A stretch of 64,000 nt of DNA from Bradyrhizobium sp. SRL28 (lineage in GTDB: Bacteria > Pseudomonadota > Alphaproteobacteria > Rhizobiales > Xanthobacteraceae), in assembly GCF_018596315.1 (NCBI RefSeq), contig NZ_JAHEAG010000001.1, positions 496,001 through 560,000 of the forward strand. The letters run 5' to 3'. Shown in pieces: positions 1-9,201 of the stretch. The notes below the pieces were generated by a model, which saw only the letters and a program-made list of their open reading frames with translations, was not told where the DNA came from and did not search any database. A program made the position numbers and the translations under genes. Position 1 is the stretch's first letter, and each line of letters opens with the position of its first letter.

Positions 1-212
1 GCCTCTGTTAGTGCGAGATGACGGGTGGTGCGGTTGAAAAGCTGAACGCCGAGCCGCGCTTCCAGCTCGCCGATGCGGCGCGATACCGAGGCCGGCGACA
101 GCCCGTTGTGGCGTCCGGCGGCGGAGAAACTGCCCTCCCGCGCCGCGCTCACGAATAACTCCATCGCTTGCAACTGGCTCATTTTGATCTTTTCAGATTC
201 TGCAAAAGACAT
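1..212 (-). CDS. LysR-family transcriptional regulator, N-terminal part (runs off the window)
   Basis: The minus strand encodes an N-terminal winged helix-turn-helix of LysR type: a SQLQAMELFVSAAREGSFSA stretch, then SPASVSRRIGELEARLGVQL and LFNRTTRHLALTE. The effector-binding domain lies outside the window. Two in-frame ATGs are possible (212 or 182). It is divergent from the monooxygenase gene starting at 310, which is the usual position for a LysR regulator of that operon; this regulatory link is inferred. Confidence 0.85.
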   Translation of the reverse strand, partial: MSFAESEKIKMSQLQAMELFVSAAREGSFSAAGRHNGLSPASVSRRIGELEARLGVQLFNRTTRHLALTE

Positions 213-309
213 GCTCAAAATAGAGCGATTGTCCGATAAAGCGCAAGGCCCTAGCCTCGCTCCATCGTCGGCCGCCGGCACATCAAGAAACCACCTGAGG
301 AACGCAACC

Positions 310-1407
310 ATGGAATTTGGCGTATTCATTCTCGCCCAGCAACGCGGCTATCACCAATCCTCGCAGCAGGTGATCCGTAACGCCGTGGAGCAGACGATGA
401 CGGCGGAAGCCGCGGGCTTCGACACCGCATGGTACGCCGAGCATCACTTCAACAATTACAGCCTGTGCCCCTCGCCGCTGATGATGGTCGCGCATTGCGC
501 CGGACTGACGACGCGGATCCGACTCGGCACCGCGGTCTGTGTGCTGCCGCTGTACAATCCGGCCAGGCTTCTCGGCGAGATCGGTTTCGCCGACACGGTT
601 TCAGATGGCCGGCTCGATCTCGGCATCGGCTCGGGCTACCAGCAATTCGAGTTCGAACGCTTCGGCGTCGATCTGAAGGACTCGCATTCGCTGTTCGCGG
701 AATTCTACGACATCCTGCAGGCGGGCATGCGCGACCGCATCTTCTCCTACGATGGAGAGCACCTGAAGATGCCGCCAACCGCGATCGCGGTGCGCACGGT
801 GCAAACGCCGATGCCGCCGATCTGGGTAACGTCGGGTCACCCGGAGACGCTGGGTCGCGCGATCCGCGACAACCACAATTTGTTCGTGACGGCGCTGCTC
901 AACGGCCTCGACGCGGTGAAAGCCTTGCGTGAGCGGCTGGAAGGAATCGCGGCCAAGGAAGGCCGATCCATCGACAATACCCGCTTCGGCTTCCTGCGCT
1001 GCGGCTATGCCAGCGACAACGAGAGCGAGATCATGTCCTATCTCGACAACGCACGCTTCCAGCGCCGGGTGTCGGAAAGCCTCAAGTTCCGCCGCGCCCA
1101 GAGCGAGGACGGCTACCTCATCAAGGAGGAAGCAGGCCCGAACGACATGTCGCTGGAGACGATGCGCAAGAATCTGCCGGTGGGAAGCGTCAACCAGGTG
1201 ATCGACCGCCTGCTGGAGGAAATCAGCGTATTGAAGCCGTCGCATATCGCGCTGCAGACCCAACTCGGCGATTTCGACCAGAAGACGATGCTGCGCCAGA
1301 TCGATCTCTGGGGTGAACGGATCATTCCCGCCGTCCACCGCGAGCTGAAAAGCAAGGGCGGCAGCGCCCGCCACCCCCAACGCGACGACGAAAGCGCCGT
1401 GGCATGA
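310..1407 (+). CDS. LLM-class flavin-dependent oxidoreductase (luciferase-like monooxygenase)
   Basis: A 365-residue luciferase-like (bacterial luciferase/alkanal monooxygenase fold) enzyme that would use reduced FMN to oxygenate an organic substrate. Family marks are the N-terminal MEFGVFILAQQ strand, the WYAEHHF motif near residue 40, and GRLDLGIGSGYQ near residue 105. The open frame extends back to 73, but that part overlaps the divergent LysR gene; ATG 310 is preceded by a GAGG ribosome site and begins the conserved fold. The stop overlaps the start of the flavin reductase (ATGA), so the two are translationally coupled and form a two-component monooxygenase. The substrate cannot be told from sequence. 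Confidence 0.93.
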   Translation: MEFGVFILAQQRGYHQSSQQVIRNAVEQTMTAEAAGFDTAWYAEHHFNNYSLCPSPLMMVAHCAGLTTRIRLGTAVCVLPLYNPARLLGEIGFADTVSDGRLDLGIGSGYQQFEFERFGVDLKDSHSLFAEFYDILQAGMRDRIFSYDGEHLKMPPTAIAVRTVQTPMPPIWVTSGHPETLGRAIRDNHNLFVTALLNGLDAVKALRERLEGIAAKEGRSIDNTRFGFLRCGYASDNESEIMSYLDNARFQRRVSESLKFRRAQSEDGYLIKEEAGPNDMSLETMRKNLPVGSVNQVIDRLLEEISVLKPSHIALQTQLGDFDQKTMLRQIDLWGERIIPAVHRELKSKGGSARHPQRDDESAVA

Positions 1408-1967
1408 TCGAGGCGCCATCAACGATGACGCGGCATCCCGGCCCGCGAGCGAGCGTTGCTCAGCTCGCCCATTTCCCACCGGTCGAGGCGAGCGAATTTC
1501 GTGAGGCCCTGCGAAATCTGGCCAGCGGCGTTGCCATTGTCGCCACAGGCGTGGGCGAGGCCCGCCGAGGGTTGACGGCGAGTTCCGTCACTTCGATCTG
1601 CGCGGACCCTCCGTGCCTGCTCGTCAGCGTCAACACAAAATCGGAGGCACACGATTCCATTCTCGCCAACGGGTACTTCGGCATCAGTCTGCTCAGAACC
1701 GGACAGGAAGCGCTGGCGCGGCATTTCGCAGGCCTTGATGGCGTCGGTGGTGCGGATCGATTCAAGAATGCGCCGTGGAGTGAAGGCGTAACCGGCGCGC
1801 CATTGCTGGATACGGCGATATGCGCCATCGACTGCGTTCTGCAGCAGCACCAGATTGTCGGCAGCCACGGCATCTTCATCGGGCGGATCGTTGCGACCCG
1901 ACGGCCCTGCGCCGGCAATCCCGTGATCAATTTCCAGGGAGAACTTCGCACGCTGCCCCTGACGTGA
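1404..1967 (+). CDS. flavin reductase family protein, partner of the upstream monooxygenase
   Basis: A 187-residue flavin reductase of the HpaC/DIM6-NTAB split-barrel type, which reduces FMN with NAD(P)H. Recognisable blocks are FREALRNLASGVAIVATG, GLTASSVTSICADPPCLLVSV near residues 58-75, and the C-terminal HGIFIGRIVA. Its ATG overlaps the monooxygenase stop by four bases; a second in-frame ATG at 1425 is possible. The close pairing supports delivery of reduced flavin to the LLM enzyme. Confidence 0.92.
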   Translation: MIEAPSTMTRHPGPRASVAQLAHFPPVEASEFREALRNLASGVAIVATGVGEARRGLTASSVTSICADPPCLLVSVNTKSEAHDSILANGYFGISLLRTGQEALARHFAGLDGVGGADRFKNAPWSEGVTGAPLLDTAICAIDCVLQQHQIVGSHGIFIGRIVATRRPCAGNPVINFQGELRTLPLT

Positions 1968-1980
1968 TGGGATCCGAGCA

Positions 1981-2280
1981 ATGATCGTTCAATATTCGTC
2001 AAGCGATGGCCTGACGCTCGTGGAACCGGAAGACTTCCGCAACTTCAAACTGGTGCTTAGAGGCGCTACCGAAGATCGTTCGCCCTCGATTGTGGGAATT
2101 ACATTCGTCGACGAACGGAATGCGCTGATTTCGATCGAACTCGTCCCGACCCTGCCCGGGCGGTCCGACGGCGAAAGCTGGCAAAAGGGCTATTTCGCCA
2201 TGATCGAAGCAGCCCGCAAGCACGGCTGGATCGACGCGCAAACAGGCGCCATTCGCGCCCACGTCGAACGGTCTGCCTGA
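1981..2280 (+). CDS. hypothetical protein in the monooxygenase operon
   Basis: A 99-residue protein, not recognised. It has no signal peptide or membrane segment and looks like a small alpha/beta protein (VEPEDFRNFKLVL, GITFVDERNALISIELVP, YFAMIEAARKHGWID). It begins 13 bases after the flavin reductase stop, so it is probably co-transcribed and may be an accessory of the two-component oxygenase. The role is inferred from position only. Confidence 0.7.
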   Translation: MIVQYSSSDGLTLVEPEDFRNFKLVLRGATEDRSPSIVGITFVDERNALISIELVPTLPGRSDGESWQKGYFAMIEAARKHGWIDAQTGAIRAHVERSA

Positions 2281-2441
2281 TGACCGCGTGACTTGTCGCG
2301 ACTGACGATTGCTCGACCGCGAAAGGCAGTTCAGCAGTGACGCATGCATAATTGCAAAATTCCGCTAACTTCAGAAACCCGAGACCGATAACCGGTGACG
2401 AAATGCCTGAACCGGAATAGCATCCCGGATCGGAGGCGATC

Positions 2442-3290
2442 ATGTTCAATCCAACAGAAATTGTCATCCAGGCGTTTATCCAGCATCTTCAACATACGTA
2501 CGGCCAAATCTATGGGGTCCTTGAGCCCGCCTATCCGGACATCATTGGCTTCGTTGCGCGCCTCTCGTTGGAGAATATCGCCGATAGTGATGCGGCCTAT
2601 CACGACGTGAACCACACCATCATGGTGACATTAGTTGGCCAGGAGATTTTGCGCGGGAAACACATCAGGGACGGCGGCGTCACCCCACGCGATTGGCTCC
2701 ATTTTACGATTTCGCTCCTGTGCCACGATATCGGGTATGTACGAGGGGTATGTCGGGGCGACCGCGATGGACATTATGTCTGCAACGAAAAAGGTGATCT
2801 CGCGCCCATATCCGCGGGAGCCACGGACGCATCCTTGACCCCCTATCATGTCACGCGATCGAAGCTCTTTGTCCGCGAGCGCTTCGGCAAAATAAGCTTG
2901 GCGCACATCGACACGCCAGAAATCGAGGCCAATATCGAGCACACGCGCTTTCCCGTACCGGAGCACGAGCAGCATACCAGCACCGCAGATTATCCAGGCC
3001 TGCTTCGTGCCGCGGATCTAATCGGCCAACTGGCCGACATCAACTATTTGCGCAAGACGTCCGCGTTATTTGCCGAATTTCAGGAAACAGGCGCGATCGA
3101 AAAGCTCGGATATCAAACCTCCGATGATTTGCGGGCTGCGTACCCGGCTTTCTTCTGGCAGGCCGTCCGGCCCTATATCGGCGATGCACTTCGGTATCTG
3201 CGGGTGACGCAGGAAGGCAAGCAGTGGATCTCCAACCTATATGCGCACGTGTTCTCAGAAGAACATCGAGGAGAATTTGCGGCGCACTGA
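2442..3290 (+). CDS. HD-domain metal-dependent phosphohydrolase
   Basis: A 282-residue cytosolic protein with an HD/PDEase-type metal site: YHDVNH at residues 53-58 and LCHDIGY with the His-Asp pair at 95-96, followed by a helical region containing a further ADLIGQLADI segment near 190. These are the spacing and residues of the HD superfamily, whose members hydrolyse nucleotides or cyclic nucleotides. ATG 2442 has a GGAGG ribosome site six bases upstream. The convergent neighbour binds cyclic nucleotides by domain reading, so a role in cyclic-nucleotide turnover is possible but unproven. Confidence 0.8.
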   Translation: MFNPTEIVIQAFIQHLQHTYGQIYGVLEPAYPDIIGFVARLSLENIADSDAAYHDVNHTIMVTLVGQEILRGKHIRDGGVTPRDWLHFTISLLCHDIGYVRGVCRGDRDGHYVCNEKGDLAPISAGATDASLTPYHVTRSKLFVRERFGKISLAHIDTPEIEANIEHTRFPVPEHEQHTSTADYPGLLRAADLIGQLADINYLRKTSALFAEFQETGAIEKLGYQTSDDLRAAYPAFFWQAVRPYIGDALRYLRVTQEGKQWISNLYAHVFSEEHRGEFAAH

Positions 3291-3409
3291 AGCGGGCTTG
3301 CCGGATGGGGGACCAGGCAGCGGCTTCCAGTTGATCCAAACCGAAATGTTGCTTGCAAGACCCGCACTGCGTTGAGACGTGGATGTGTGAAGCAATCAGT
3401 AGCCAAGGC

Positions 3410-4228
3410 TTAAGCTATGTCGTCCGCGGCCGTAGGCGGCCGCAAGGCTTTTTCCTGTGCAACGACTCCTTCCAGCCGCGAAATGTTCTCCAGCAGGCGC
3501 TGGCTGGTCAGGACGAGAAAGTAATAACCGAATTGCGGATTTTGAAAGTAGATCTCGAGGAGCTTTTCATAAGTTATGGTCATCACTTGCCCGTCTTCGA
3601 TGCATTCGACGGTCGCGGTTCTCCGCTGATTGGGAGTAAGGAAACCGAGTTCGCCCATGAGACGTCCCGGTGGAAGCTCCACGCCGATTTCCTTGACCAA
3701 AAACGTTCCTGTGACCGTCAGGAACATTTCGGAAGCTGCATCATCCTTCCTGAACAATTTATCTCCCCGGCGGTATCTGCGCTCGGTCATGAAAGGTTTT
3801 AGCCATTCCAAGGAGGTGTCGCCCTCCGTCGCGATACGTGCCCTTTTGATCAGATTGAGCATTTGACGGAGGCGGATTGCATTGATCGGCAGCAACAACA
3901 GATAGAGGAAGAAAGCCCCGACGTTTCCCGAGAGCGCGCCATAGGCGACGAAGAACATGCAGCCGACCATGTTCGCCACGCGCAGCGGCACTATCGTCTG
4001 CATCAGCAGGGTAGCGACAAGAAAGATGGCGCCAACCAGAGCGAACATATTGGCAAGCGTGATGTTGGCCAGCACAATTTCCAGCAGCCGACTGAATAGT
4101 GCGTCGTAGGTGATGTTGTTGGGATCGAGGCCCATCTGAATCAGAATCTTTGCGATCCTGAGATTGTCCGCCGCCGTATCAAGAATGCGGTCGAGTATCG
4201 TCGACAAATCTACACTGCTGAACTTCAT
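3410..4228 (-). CDS. membrane-anchored cyclic-nucleotide-binding protein, Popeye-like layout
   Basis: A 272-residue protein with an N-terminal helical stretch, about three hydrophobic segments (near residues 55-75, 78-95 and 98-115) and then a cyclic-nucleotide-binding beta-barrel (residues about 135-245) with RYRRGDKLFRKDDAASEMFL, a PPGRLMGELGFL phosphate-cassette-like segment and RTATVECIEDGQVMTI. There is no helix-turn-helix, so it is not a CRP-type transcription factor. Three membrane helices followed directly by this domain is the layout of Popeye-domain proteins. The start at 4228 follows a GGGGGA ribosome site; the longer frame to 4318 lacks one. Confidence 0.75.
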   Translation of the reverse strand: MKFSSVDLSTILDRILDTAADNLRIAKILIQMGLDPNNITYDALFSRLLEIVLANITLANMFALVGAIFLVATLLMQTIVPLRVANMVGCMFFVAYGALSGNVGAFFLYLLLLPINAIRLRQMLNLIKRARIATEGDTSLEWLKPFMTERRYRRGDKLFRKDDAASEMFLTVTGTFLVKEIGVELPPGRLMGELGFLTPNQRRTATVECIEDGQVMTITYEKLLEIYFQNPQFGYYFLVLTSQRLLENISRLEGVVAQEKALRPPTAADDIA

Positions 4229-4458
4229 CGGATCATCCCCCGCGAAAGCCGTCGGTACTCGTCGGATATACCGGATACTGATAATCGAAGTCGGATAACA
4301 ACCATTGAGTAATATCACTCCCAGTCTCGATGCAATCGATCAACTTTACCTCGGGCGGTGGTGGTTTGGGTAACGCTCTCTGATGGCTCTTGCCGTCGAG
4401 TCTGTCCCTAGTGGAAAAGAAGACAGCCAAGGACGCGACGCTTTTACCCAACTGAGAG

Positions 4459-5520
4459 ATGTCATCGCTCCAGAGATTGGCACCTGAGACCACCCGCTGG
4501 CCCTTACAGTGTGCTACTCTGAGCCGGCACGACCCCCTGTCCTCAGCCAGGAACCGTCGCACCGTGACCCACTATAATAACCAGGCACGGACGGAGGAAA
4601 GCCGCTTCCGCGGTGCCCTTGACGATGTGATAATCGTCCCACTTGTTTTTTTCGCGCTGGCCGCAAACAAAATCCTGCGTTTCATTCTTTCGATCTTGAT
4701 GCGGCTGCTCGACTACGCGTTCCCTTTGGCAATGCAGATTGTCTGGCTTCCGCTCTTGGCGGCCAGGGTTCTTGGCAATGTCATCGTTACTGTCATAAAC
4801 GGCGCGTTGCGCTTCCTCCCCATTTCCGAGACGAAACGTCGACAGTGGAGTACATCGATCCGCCGGAACTGGTCGTGGCTCCGGCGGAAGATTAGCTATC
4901 GGGCGTTCGAACATGCTGTGTACATTGCCTTTGAAAGCGGCATGGCATGGGTGTTCCGAAAATGCCGACATCTCACTCCGAACACCGCATTGCTCGTGAT
5001 CCTGGGCGCGGTACTTTGGCTCCCGATTTCCTTCGGGGCTGCAACGGCGATGCACGCGGTATTGTTTGCCAAGGTCACGTCCTGGCCAGCTTGGATGCAA
5101 CTCTTGCATCCGCTGGCAACGGTCATCGCCAAGAGCAAGCTTTTGGTGCTGCCGGTGTACCCAGCAGCCTGGCCACAGGCCAAAAAACATCCGCTCGTTC
5201 AGCTCATCTTCAAGGGCTATGAAACCGTCAAGTCCCTGTATGTGATCAAAAAGGCCGGTTTTCGCTATCGGCAGGCAGAGACCGTCAGCGTCGCGGCGGT
5301 TGAGAAGCTTGAACGCACCGCAGGCCTCGCATGGGTGGCAAGGTGGCTGCGCGAGGCGCATGTCACCGAACATCTCGGCGTCGAAAAGCCCACTCAGAAA
5401 TTGCGTTCGTTCTTCTCGCGATGGTCAATTCAGTTCTCGGCCGAATACTACGAAGCGAAGGAACGGCAAGTCTCAGGTATCCCATCATTAAACAGCGGCA
5501 AGCTGCGAACGCTGAGATGA
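4459..5520 (+). CDS. hypothetical membrane protein
   Basis: A protein of up to 353 residues that I do not recognise. It has hydrophobic segments near residues 55-80, 85-115 and 175-205, separated by basic stretches (ETKRRQW, RRNWSWLRRK), and a soluble C-terminal part ending near FSAEYYEAKERQ. It is probably an inner-membrane protein. The start is uncertain: GTG 4564 with an AGGA about ten bases upstream is a good alternative and would remove a poorly conserved-looking N-terminus. It is divergent from the cyclic-nucleotide-binding gene. Confidence 0.6.
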   Translation: MSSLQRLAPETTRWPLQCATLSRHDPLSSARNRRTVTHYNNQARTEESRFRGALDDVIIVPLVFFALAANKILRFILSILMRLLDYAFPLAMQIVWLPLLAARVLGNVIVTVINGALRFLPISETKRRQWSTSIRRNWSWLRRKISYRAFEHAVYIAFESGMAWVFRKCRHLTPNTALLVILGAVLWLPISFGAATAMHAVLFAKVTSWPAWMQLLHPLATVIAKSKLLVLPVYPAAWPQAKKHPLVQLIFKGYETVKSLYVIKKAGFRYRQAETVSVAAVEKLERTAGLAWVARWLREAHVTEHLGVEKPTQKLRSFFSRWSIQFSAEYYEAKERQVSGIPSLNSGKLRTLR

Positions 5521-6005
5521 TATCTATCTCGCGCGATCGATGGCCGTAGAGGGATTCCGCTCTTCTTGAAGCAGCGGGCTCTGTGGCGGATGCAGACTGA
5601 AGAGCGCGGCTGATGCGCCTGATCTTGTCCCCTCTTGTTCCCGTCGATCGACGAGGCGGTCGAATAACGGCGCCACTTCCAAGTTTGGCACGTAGTCAAC
5701 AGCACCCACTTACCGAGCGGCCGCTTTGCGACCCCGAACGGACATGGGTCGGACGCTTGCTCCTATTCACGCCCTAGCCAAGAGGCTCCATTCAGTCATG
5801 TTGCTGACGCAATTTCTGTCTTAGTCGGTGAGAACTAAGAACACCTGTGCGAGGACCACACTGGTTCCCACAACGGTTCCGTCGCCCGGGTTGGCACGAA
5901 TCCACAAAACATTCGGCACGAGTTCGTCAACGCATCCGCGTTCGCTCGATCATGTTTTGCGGCATCGGGAACCGAACGTTCTAGAAAATCAATCAAGGAG
6001 TTATG
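5521..6005. other. intergenic stretch without a recognised gene
   Basis: About 480 bases. Only short frames without recognisable protein features occur. The right end carries the AAGGAG ribosome site (5995-6000) of the next gene; no clear hairpin or promoter is visible. Confidence 0.5.
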
Positions 6006-6491
6006 ATGTTGTATCGCTCGGGCGCCGCAATTTGCGGCGCCGTACTTGCGCTTGCCTTTTCTGTTACCGTTGCTCGAAGTGATGCAGTTCATTCAAGCGC
6101 CGTCGTCAATGCCGCTTCTGGGGATGCGATCGTTGGCGCAGCATCCACGTACAATCCGTTCAAGCCCGGATGGCGGGAGGGCGGCCCGAACACAGCCTCC
6201 GGCGAGCGCTACGATCCCTCTGTCTGGGCGGCTGCCATCAAGACGAGCTTGCGCCAGAAATTTGGTGGGGTCCGATATGGCGCGAGGCCGAAGTATGCCC
6301 TCGTCGAGGCTGTAGGCAAGAAGGTCATCGTCAAGATAAATGACGTGGGGCCACTAACGCCTGGCCGCATCATTGACCTCAATGAGCGGGCGATGCGCCA
6401 TTTCGACCCGAGCCTGCAGCGCGGGGTAATCTATGGCGTAAGCGTTAGGCCGCTTTCCGGCGACTATTGGATCCCCGGACCGGTTGGCTGA
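6006..6491 (+). CDS. septal-ring RlpA-like secreted protein (double-psi beta-barrel)
   Basis: A 161-residue exported protein. It has a signal peptide (hydrophobic AAICGAVLALAFSVTVA, cut near ARSDA) and then an RlpA-like double-psi beta-barrel: ASTYNPF, TASGERYDPS, and the conserved VIVKINDVGPLTPGRIIDLN followed by ERAMRHF. Members of this family bind or cleave denuded peptidoglycan at septa; several lack lytic activity. AAGGAG at 5995-6000 favours ATG 6006 over the adjacent ATG 6003. No SPOR domain is present, so it is shorter than classical RlpA. Confidence 0.85.
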   Translation: MLYRSGAAICGAVLALAFSVTVARSDAVHSSAVVNAASGDAIVGAASTYNPFKPGWREGGPNTASGERYDPSVWAAAIKTSLRQKFGGVRYGARPKYALVEAVGKKVIVKINDVGPLTPGRIIDLNERAMRHFDPSLQRGVIYGVSVRPLSGDYWIPGPVG

Positions 6492-6602
6492 ACATCGCAT
6501 GCGAAAGAAACGGAGCACGACCCTTCTGGACAGTGGGAACGCCTCGATGGCCTCCCCGCCGCTGATCTTTGAGGCGATGCCACCTCTGGCGACAAGGCGC
6601 CG

Positions 6603-6907
6603 TCCGGCGCAATTTGCGTTGCTCGCGTTCGGCTCGAGATCGCACAGATGTGGCACGACCTTGCACCCTTCAATTTGGCGATAGATCGCGAACTTCGCGC
6701 CTGCGATTTGGTCAAACTTCGCATCGACGAAGTATCCTCAGGTGCAATGGTCCGGGACAGAGCGACAGTCGTCCAAAAGAAGACGGGCCGACCAGTGCAG
6801 TTCGAGATTACGGAACAGACACGGCTTCCCTCGAAGTCTGGTTACGAATTCTCGCGCTCGGGATGAGGTAGACGATGCTCTACACATCGCCGAGCAAATC
6901 GCTTGCA
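6603..6907 (+). pseudogene. tyrosine recombinase (phage-type integrase) remnant, frameshifted and internally deleted
   Basis: The frame through 6648 encodes VRLEIAQMWHDLAPFNLAID then RELRACDLVKL and ATVVQKKTGRPVQFEITEQT, which match the middle of a common tyrosine integrase family (the segment carrying the catalytic Arg in LRxCDLV). The match then shifts frame (TASLEVWL near 6826-6850) and resumes in a third frame with DEVDDALHIAEQIA, the C-terminal end of the same family. About 90 residues holding the HxxR and active Tyr are missing. It is therefore inactive and marks an old integration site. Confidence 0.8.
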
Positions 6908-7145
6908 CGCCAAAACCCGGACGTTCCCTGAAAATCAGGTGCTGGACCCAATCCGATGCCTGGCCGCATTTTAACCCGACTGGCTGTTTCTCCCTCGCCT
7001 CTTCGCCGCAAAGTGCTAGAGTTTAGGTCTGTCCTGAAAGACCGAATGACACCGCGCAAGCTCATCGCTTTCGTCGGCGCCTCGGCTTCAGTTCGCCGGA
7101 ACGAGAAAAGAGCGCAGCTCTGCCATCGGCACAAGGGAGGACATC

Positions 7146-8948
7146 ATGCTCGACAAAGCCCCGGACGGAAAAATGTCTGATCTTCTCAACGCGCTCGACA
7201 AAGCGCTGTCCGCTGGCGAGGTGGAAAGCGCCGTCGATCTCTTTCAGACGGACTGCTACTGGCGCGACCTCGTTACCTTCACCTGGAACATCAAGACAAT
7301 GGAGGGCAAGGAGCAGGTTCGCGACATGCTCAAGGCGCGGCTCGCCGATACGAAGCCGTCGAACTGGAAGATTGCGGACGGAGAGAACGCTTCCGAAACA
7401 GATGGAATTATCGAGAGCTGGATACAATTCGAAACAGAGGTCGCGCGTGGCTTTGGCCACATGCGCCTGAAAGACGGTCGGATCTGGACGCTGCTGACGA
7501 CCATGAGCGAACTCAAGGGACACGAAGAGCCATTGGGCTTCGACCGTCCGATGGGCGCGAAACACGGCGCCGAACGCAATCGAAAGACATGGAAGGAAGA
7601 ACGCGAGGCGGAAACCGCTGAGCTCGGCTACTCGCGTCAACCCTATTGTGTCATTGTTGGTGGCGGTCAGGGCGGCATCGCGCTCGGAGCCCGTCTGCGT
7701 CAGCTTAATGTGCCGACGATCATCGTCGAAAAAAATGAAAGACCTGGCGACAGCTGGCGCAAACGTTACAAGTCCCTCTGTCTGCATGATCCGGTTTGGT
7801 ATGATCATCTGCCCTATCTGCCGTTTCCTCGGAACTGGCCGGTTTTCTCACCGAAGGACAAGATCGGGGACTGGCTAGAAATGTATACAAAGGTGATGGA
7901 GCTCAACTACTGGGGCGCCACCGAATGCAAGAAGGCATCTTACGACCAGAAAAGCCGCGAATGGACCGTTGTCGTGCAGCGCGACGGCAAGGAAGTCGTG
8001 CTCAAGCCAAAACAGCTCGTACTTGCGACGGGGATGTCAGCCAAGCCCAACATGCCGAAATTCGAAGGCATGGAAATTTTCAAGGGCGATCAGCACCATT
8101 CGTCGCAGCATCCGGGACCAGACAAATACAAGAACAAGAAAGCCGTGGTGATCGGCTCGAACAATTCCGCCCACGATATTTGTGCCGCGCTTTGGGAAGC
8201 CGGAGCCGACGTTACCATGGTTCAGCGCTCGACGACCCATGTTGTGAAGTCGGACTCGCTGATGGAGCTCGGACTGGCCTCGCTTTACTCCGAACAGGCG
8301 GTCCAGTCTGGAATGACGACGGCCAAGGCCGACCTGATCTTTGCTTCACTGCCTTACAAGATTCTGCACGAGTTTCAGATCCCGGTTTATAACGCGATCA
8401 GGGAACGCGATGCCGATTACTACAAACGTCTCGAGAAGGCAGGCTTCCTGCTCGACTATGGTGACGACGATTCCGGTTTGTTCATGAAATACCTTCGGCG
8501 TGGATCCGGATACTACATCGACGTCGGTGCTTCGGAATTGGTAGCCAATGGCAGCATCAAGCTGAAGAGCGGCGTCGATGTCAAAAAGCTCACGGAACAT
8601 TCCGTCATTTTGACCGACGGGACCGAGCTGCCGGCAGATCTCGTCGTTTATGCCACCGGCTACGGTTCGATGAACGGCTTCGCCGCGGACCTGATCTCCA
8701 GGGAAGTTGCTGACAAGGTAGGCAAGGTCTGGGGACTAGGCTCGAATACGACCAAAGACCCGGGCCCATGGGAGGGCGAACAGCGAAATATGTGGAAACC
8801 GACGCAACAGGAGGGGCTTTGGTTCCATGGCGGTAACCTGCACCAGTCGCGCCACTATTCCCAGTTTCTCTCCCTCCAGTTGAAAGCGCGAATGGAAGGC
8901 ATTCCCACACCGGTTTACGGTCTCCAAAAGGCCCATCATCTGAGCTGA
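7146..8948 (+). CDS. flavin-containing monooxygenase with N-terminal NTF2-like domain
   Basis: A 600-residue protein. Residues 1-130 look like a SnoaL/NTF2-like domain; from about 165 a FAD Rossmann motif VGGGQGG (171-177) begins a flavin monooxygenase fold, with a second nucleotide-binding motif VVIGSNNSAHDI in the middle and LVVYATGYGSMNGF near the C-terminus. Family members use NADPH and oxygen to hydroxylate or Baeyer-Villiger-oxidise small molecules. The start follows AAGGGAGG. The next gene, 250 bases on, also encodes an NTF2-like fold. The substrate is unknown. Confidence 0.9.
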   Translation: MLDKAPDGKMSDLLNALDKALSAGEVESAVDLFQTDCYWRDLVTFTWNIKTMEGKEQVRDMLKARLADTKPSNWKIADGENASETDGIIESWIQFETEVARGFGHMRLKDGRIWTLLTTMSELKGHEEPLGFDRPMGAKHGAERNRKTWKEEREAETAELGYSRQPYCVIVGGGQGGIALGARLRQLNVPTIIVEKNERPGDSWRKRYKSLCLHDPVWYDHLPYLPFPRNWPVFSPKDKIGDWLEMYTKVMELNYWGATECKKASYDQKSREWTVVVQRDGKEVVLKPKQLVLATGMSAKPNMPKFEGMEIFKGDQHHSSQHPGPDKYKNKKAVVIGSNNSAHDICAALWEAGADVTMVQRSTTHVVKSDSLMELGLASLYSEQAVQSGMTTAKADLIFASLPYKILHEFQIPVYNAIRERDADYYKRLEKAGFLLDYGDDDSGLFMKYLRRGSGYYIDVGASELVANGSIKLKSGVDVKKLTEHSVILTDGTELPADLVVYATGYGSMNGFAADLISREVADKVGKVWGLGSNTTKDPGPWEGEQRNMWKPTQQEGLWFHGGNLHQSRHYSQFLSLQLKARMEGIPTPVYGLQKAHHLS

Positions 8949-9201
8949 TTGCCTGTTCGATATCCGCCGGAATCTTTCTAACAAGAACTGGCCATTCAAC
9001 AGTCAGGCACATGGGCGATGAAATCGTTCGCCACTCTCGTCGCTCCTACCGAACTCGGCGAACTGTGCGAGGCGCTGCGCTGCTCCGGTTCGTCAATGTT
9101 GCTGACGGTAATTCCCCGGAATTGCTGTTACACCAAACGCGGTCTCGGATGCGGCATTCAACGCATCCGCTTCGACGTCACGATCAGGATGGGAGATGAT
9201 C

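Noticed and set aside
601..1479. A 292-residue minus-strand frame across the LLM gene
   Set aside because: It is the antisense shadow of a well-matching monooxygenase; its composition shows no family features.
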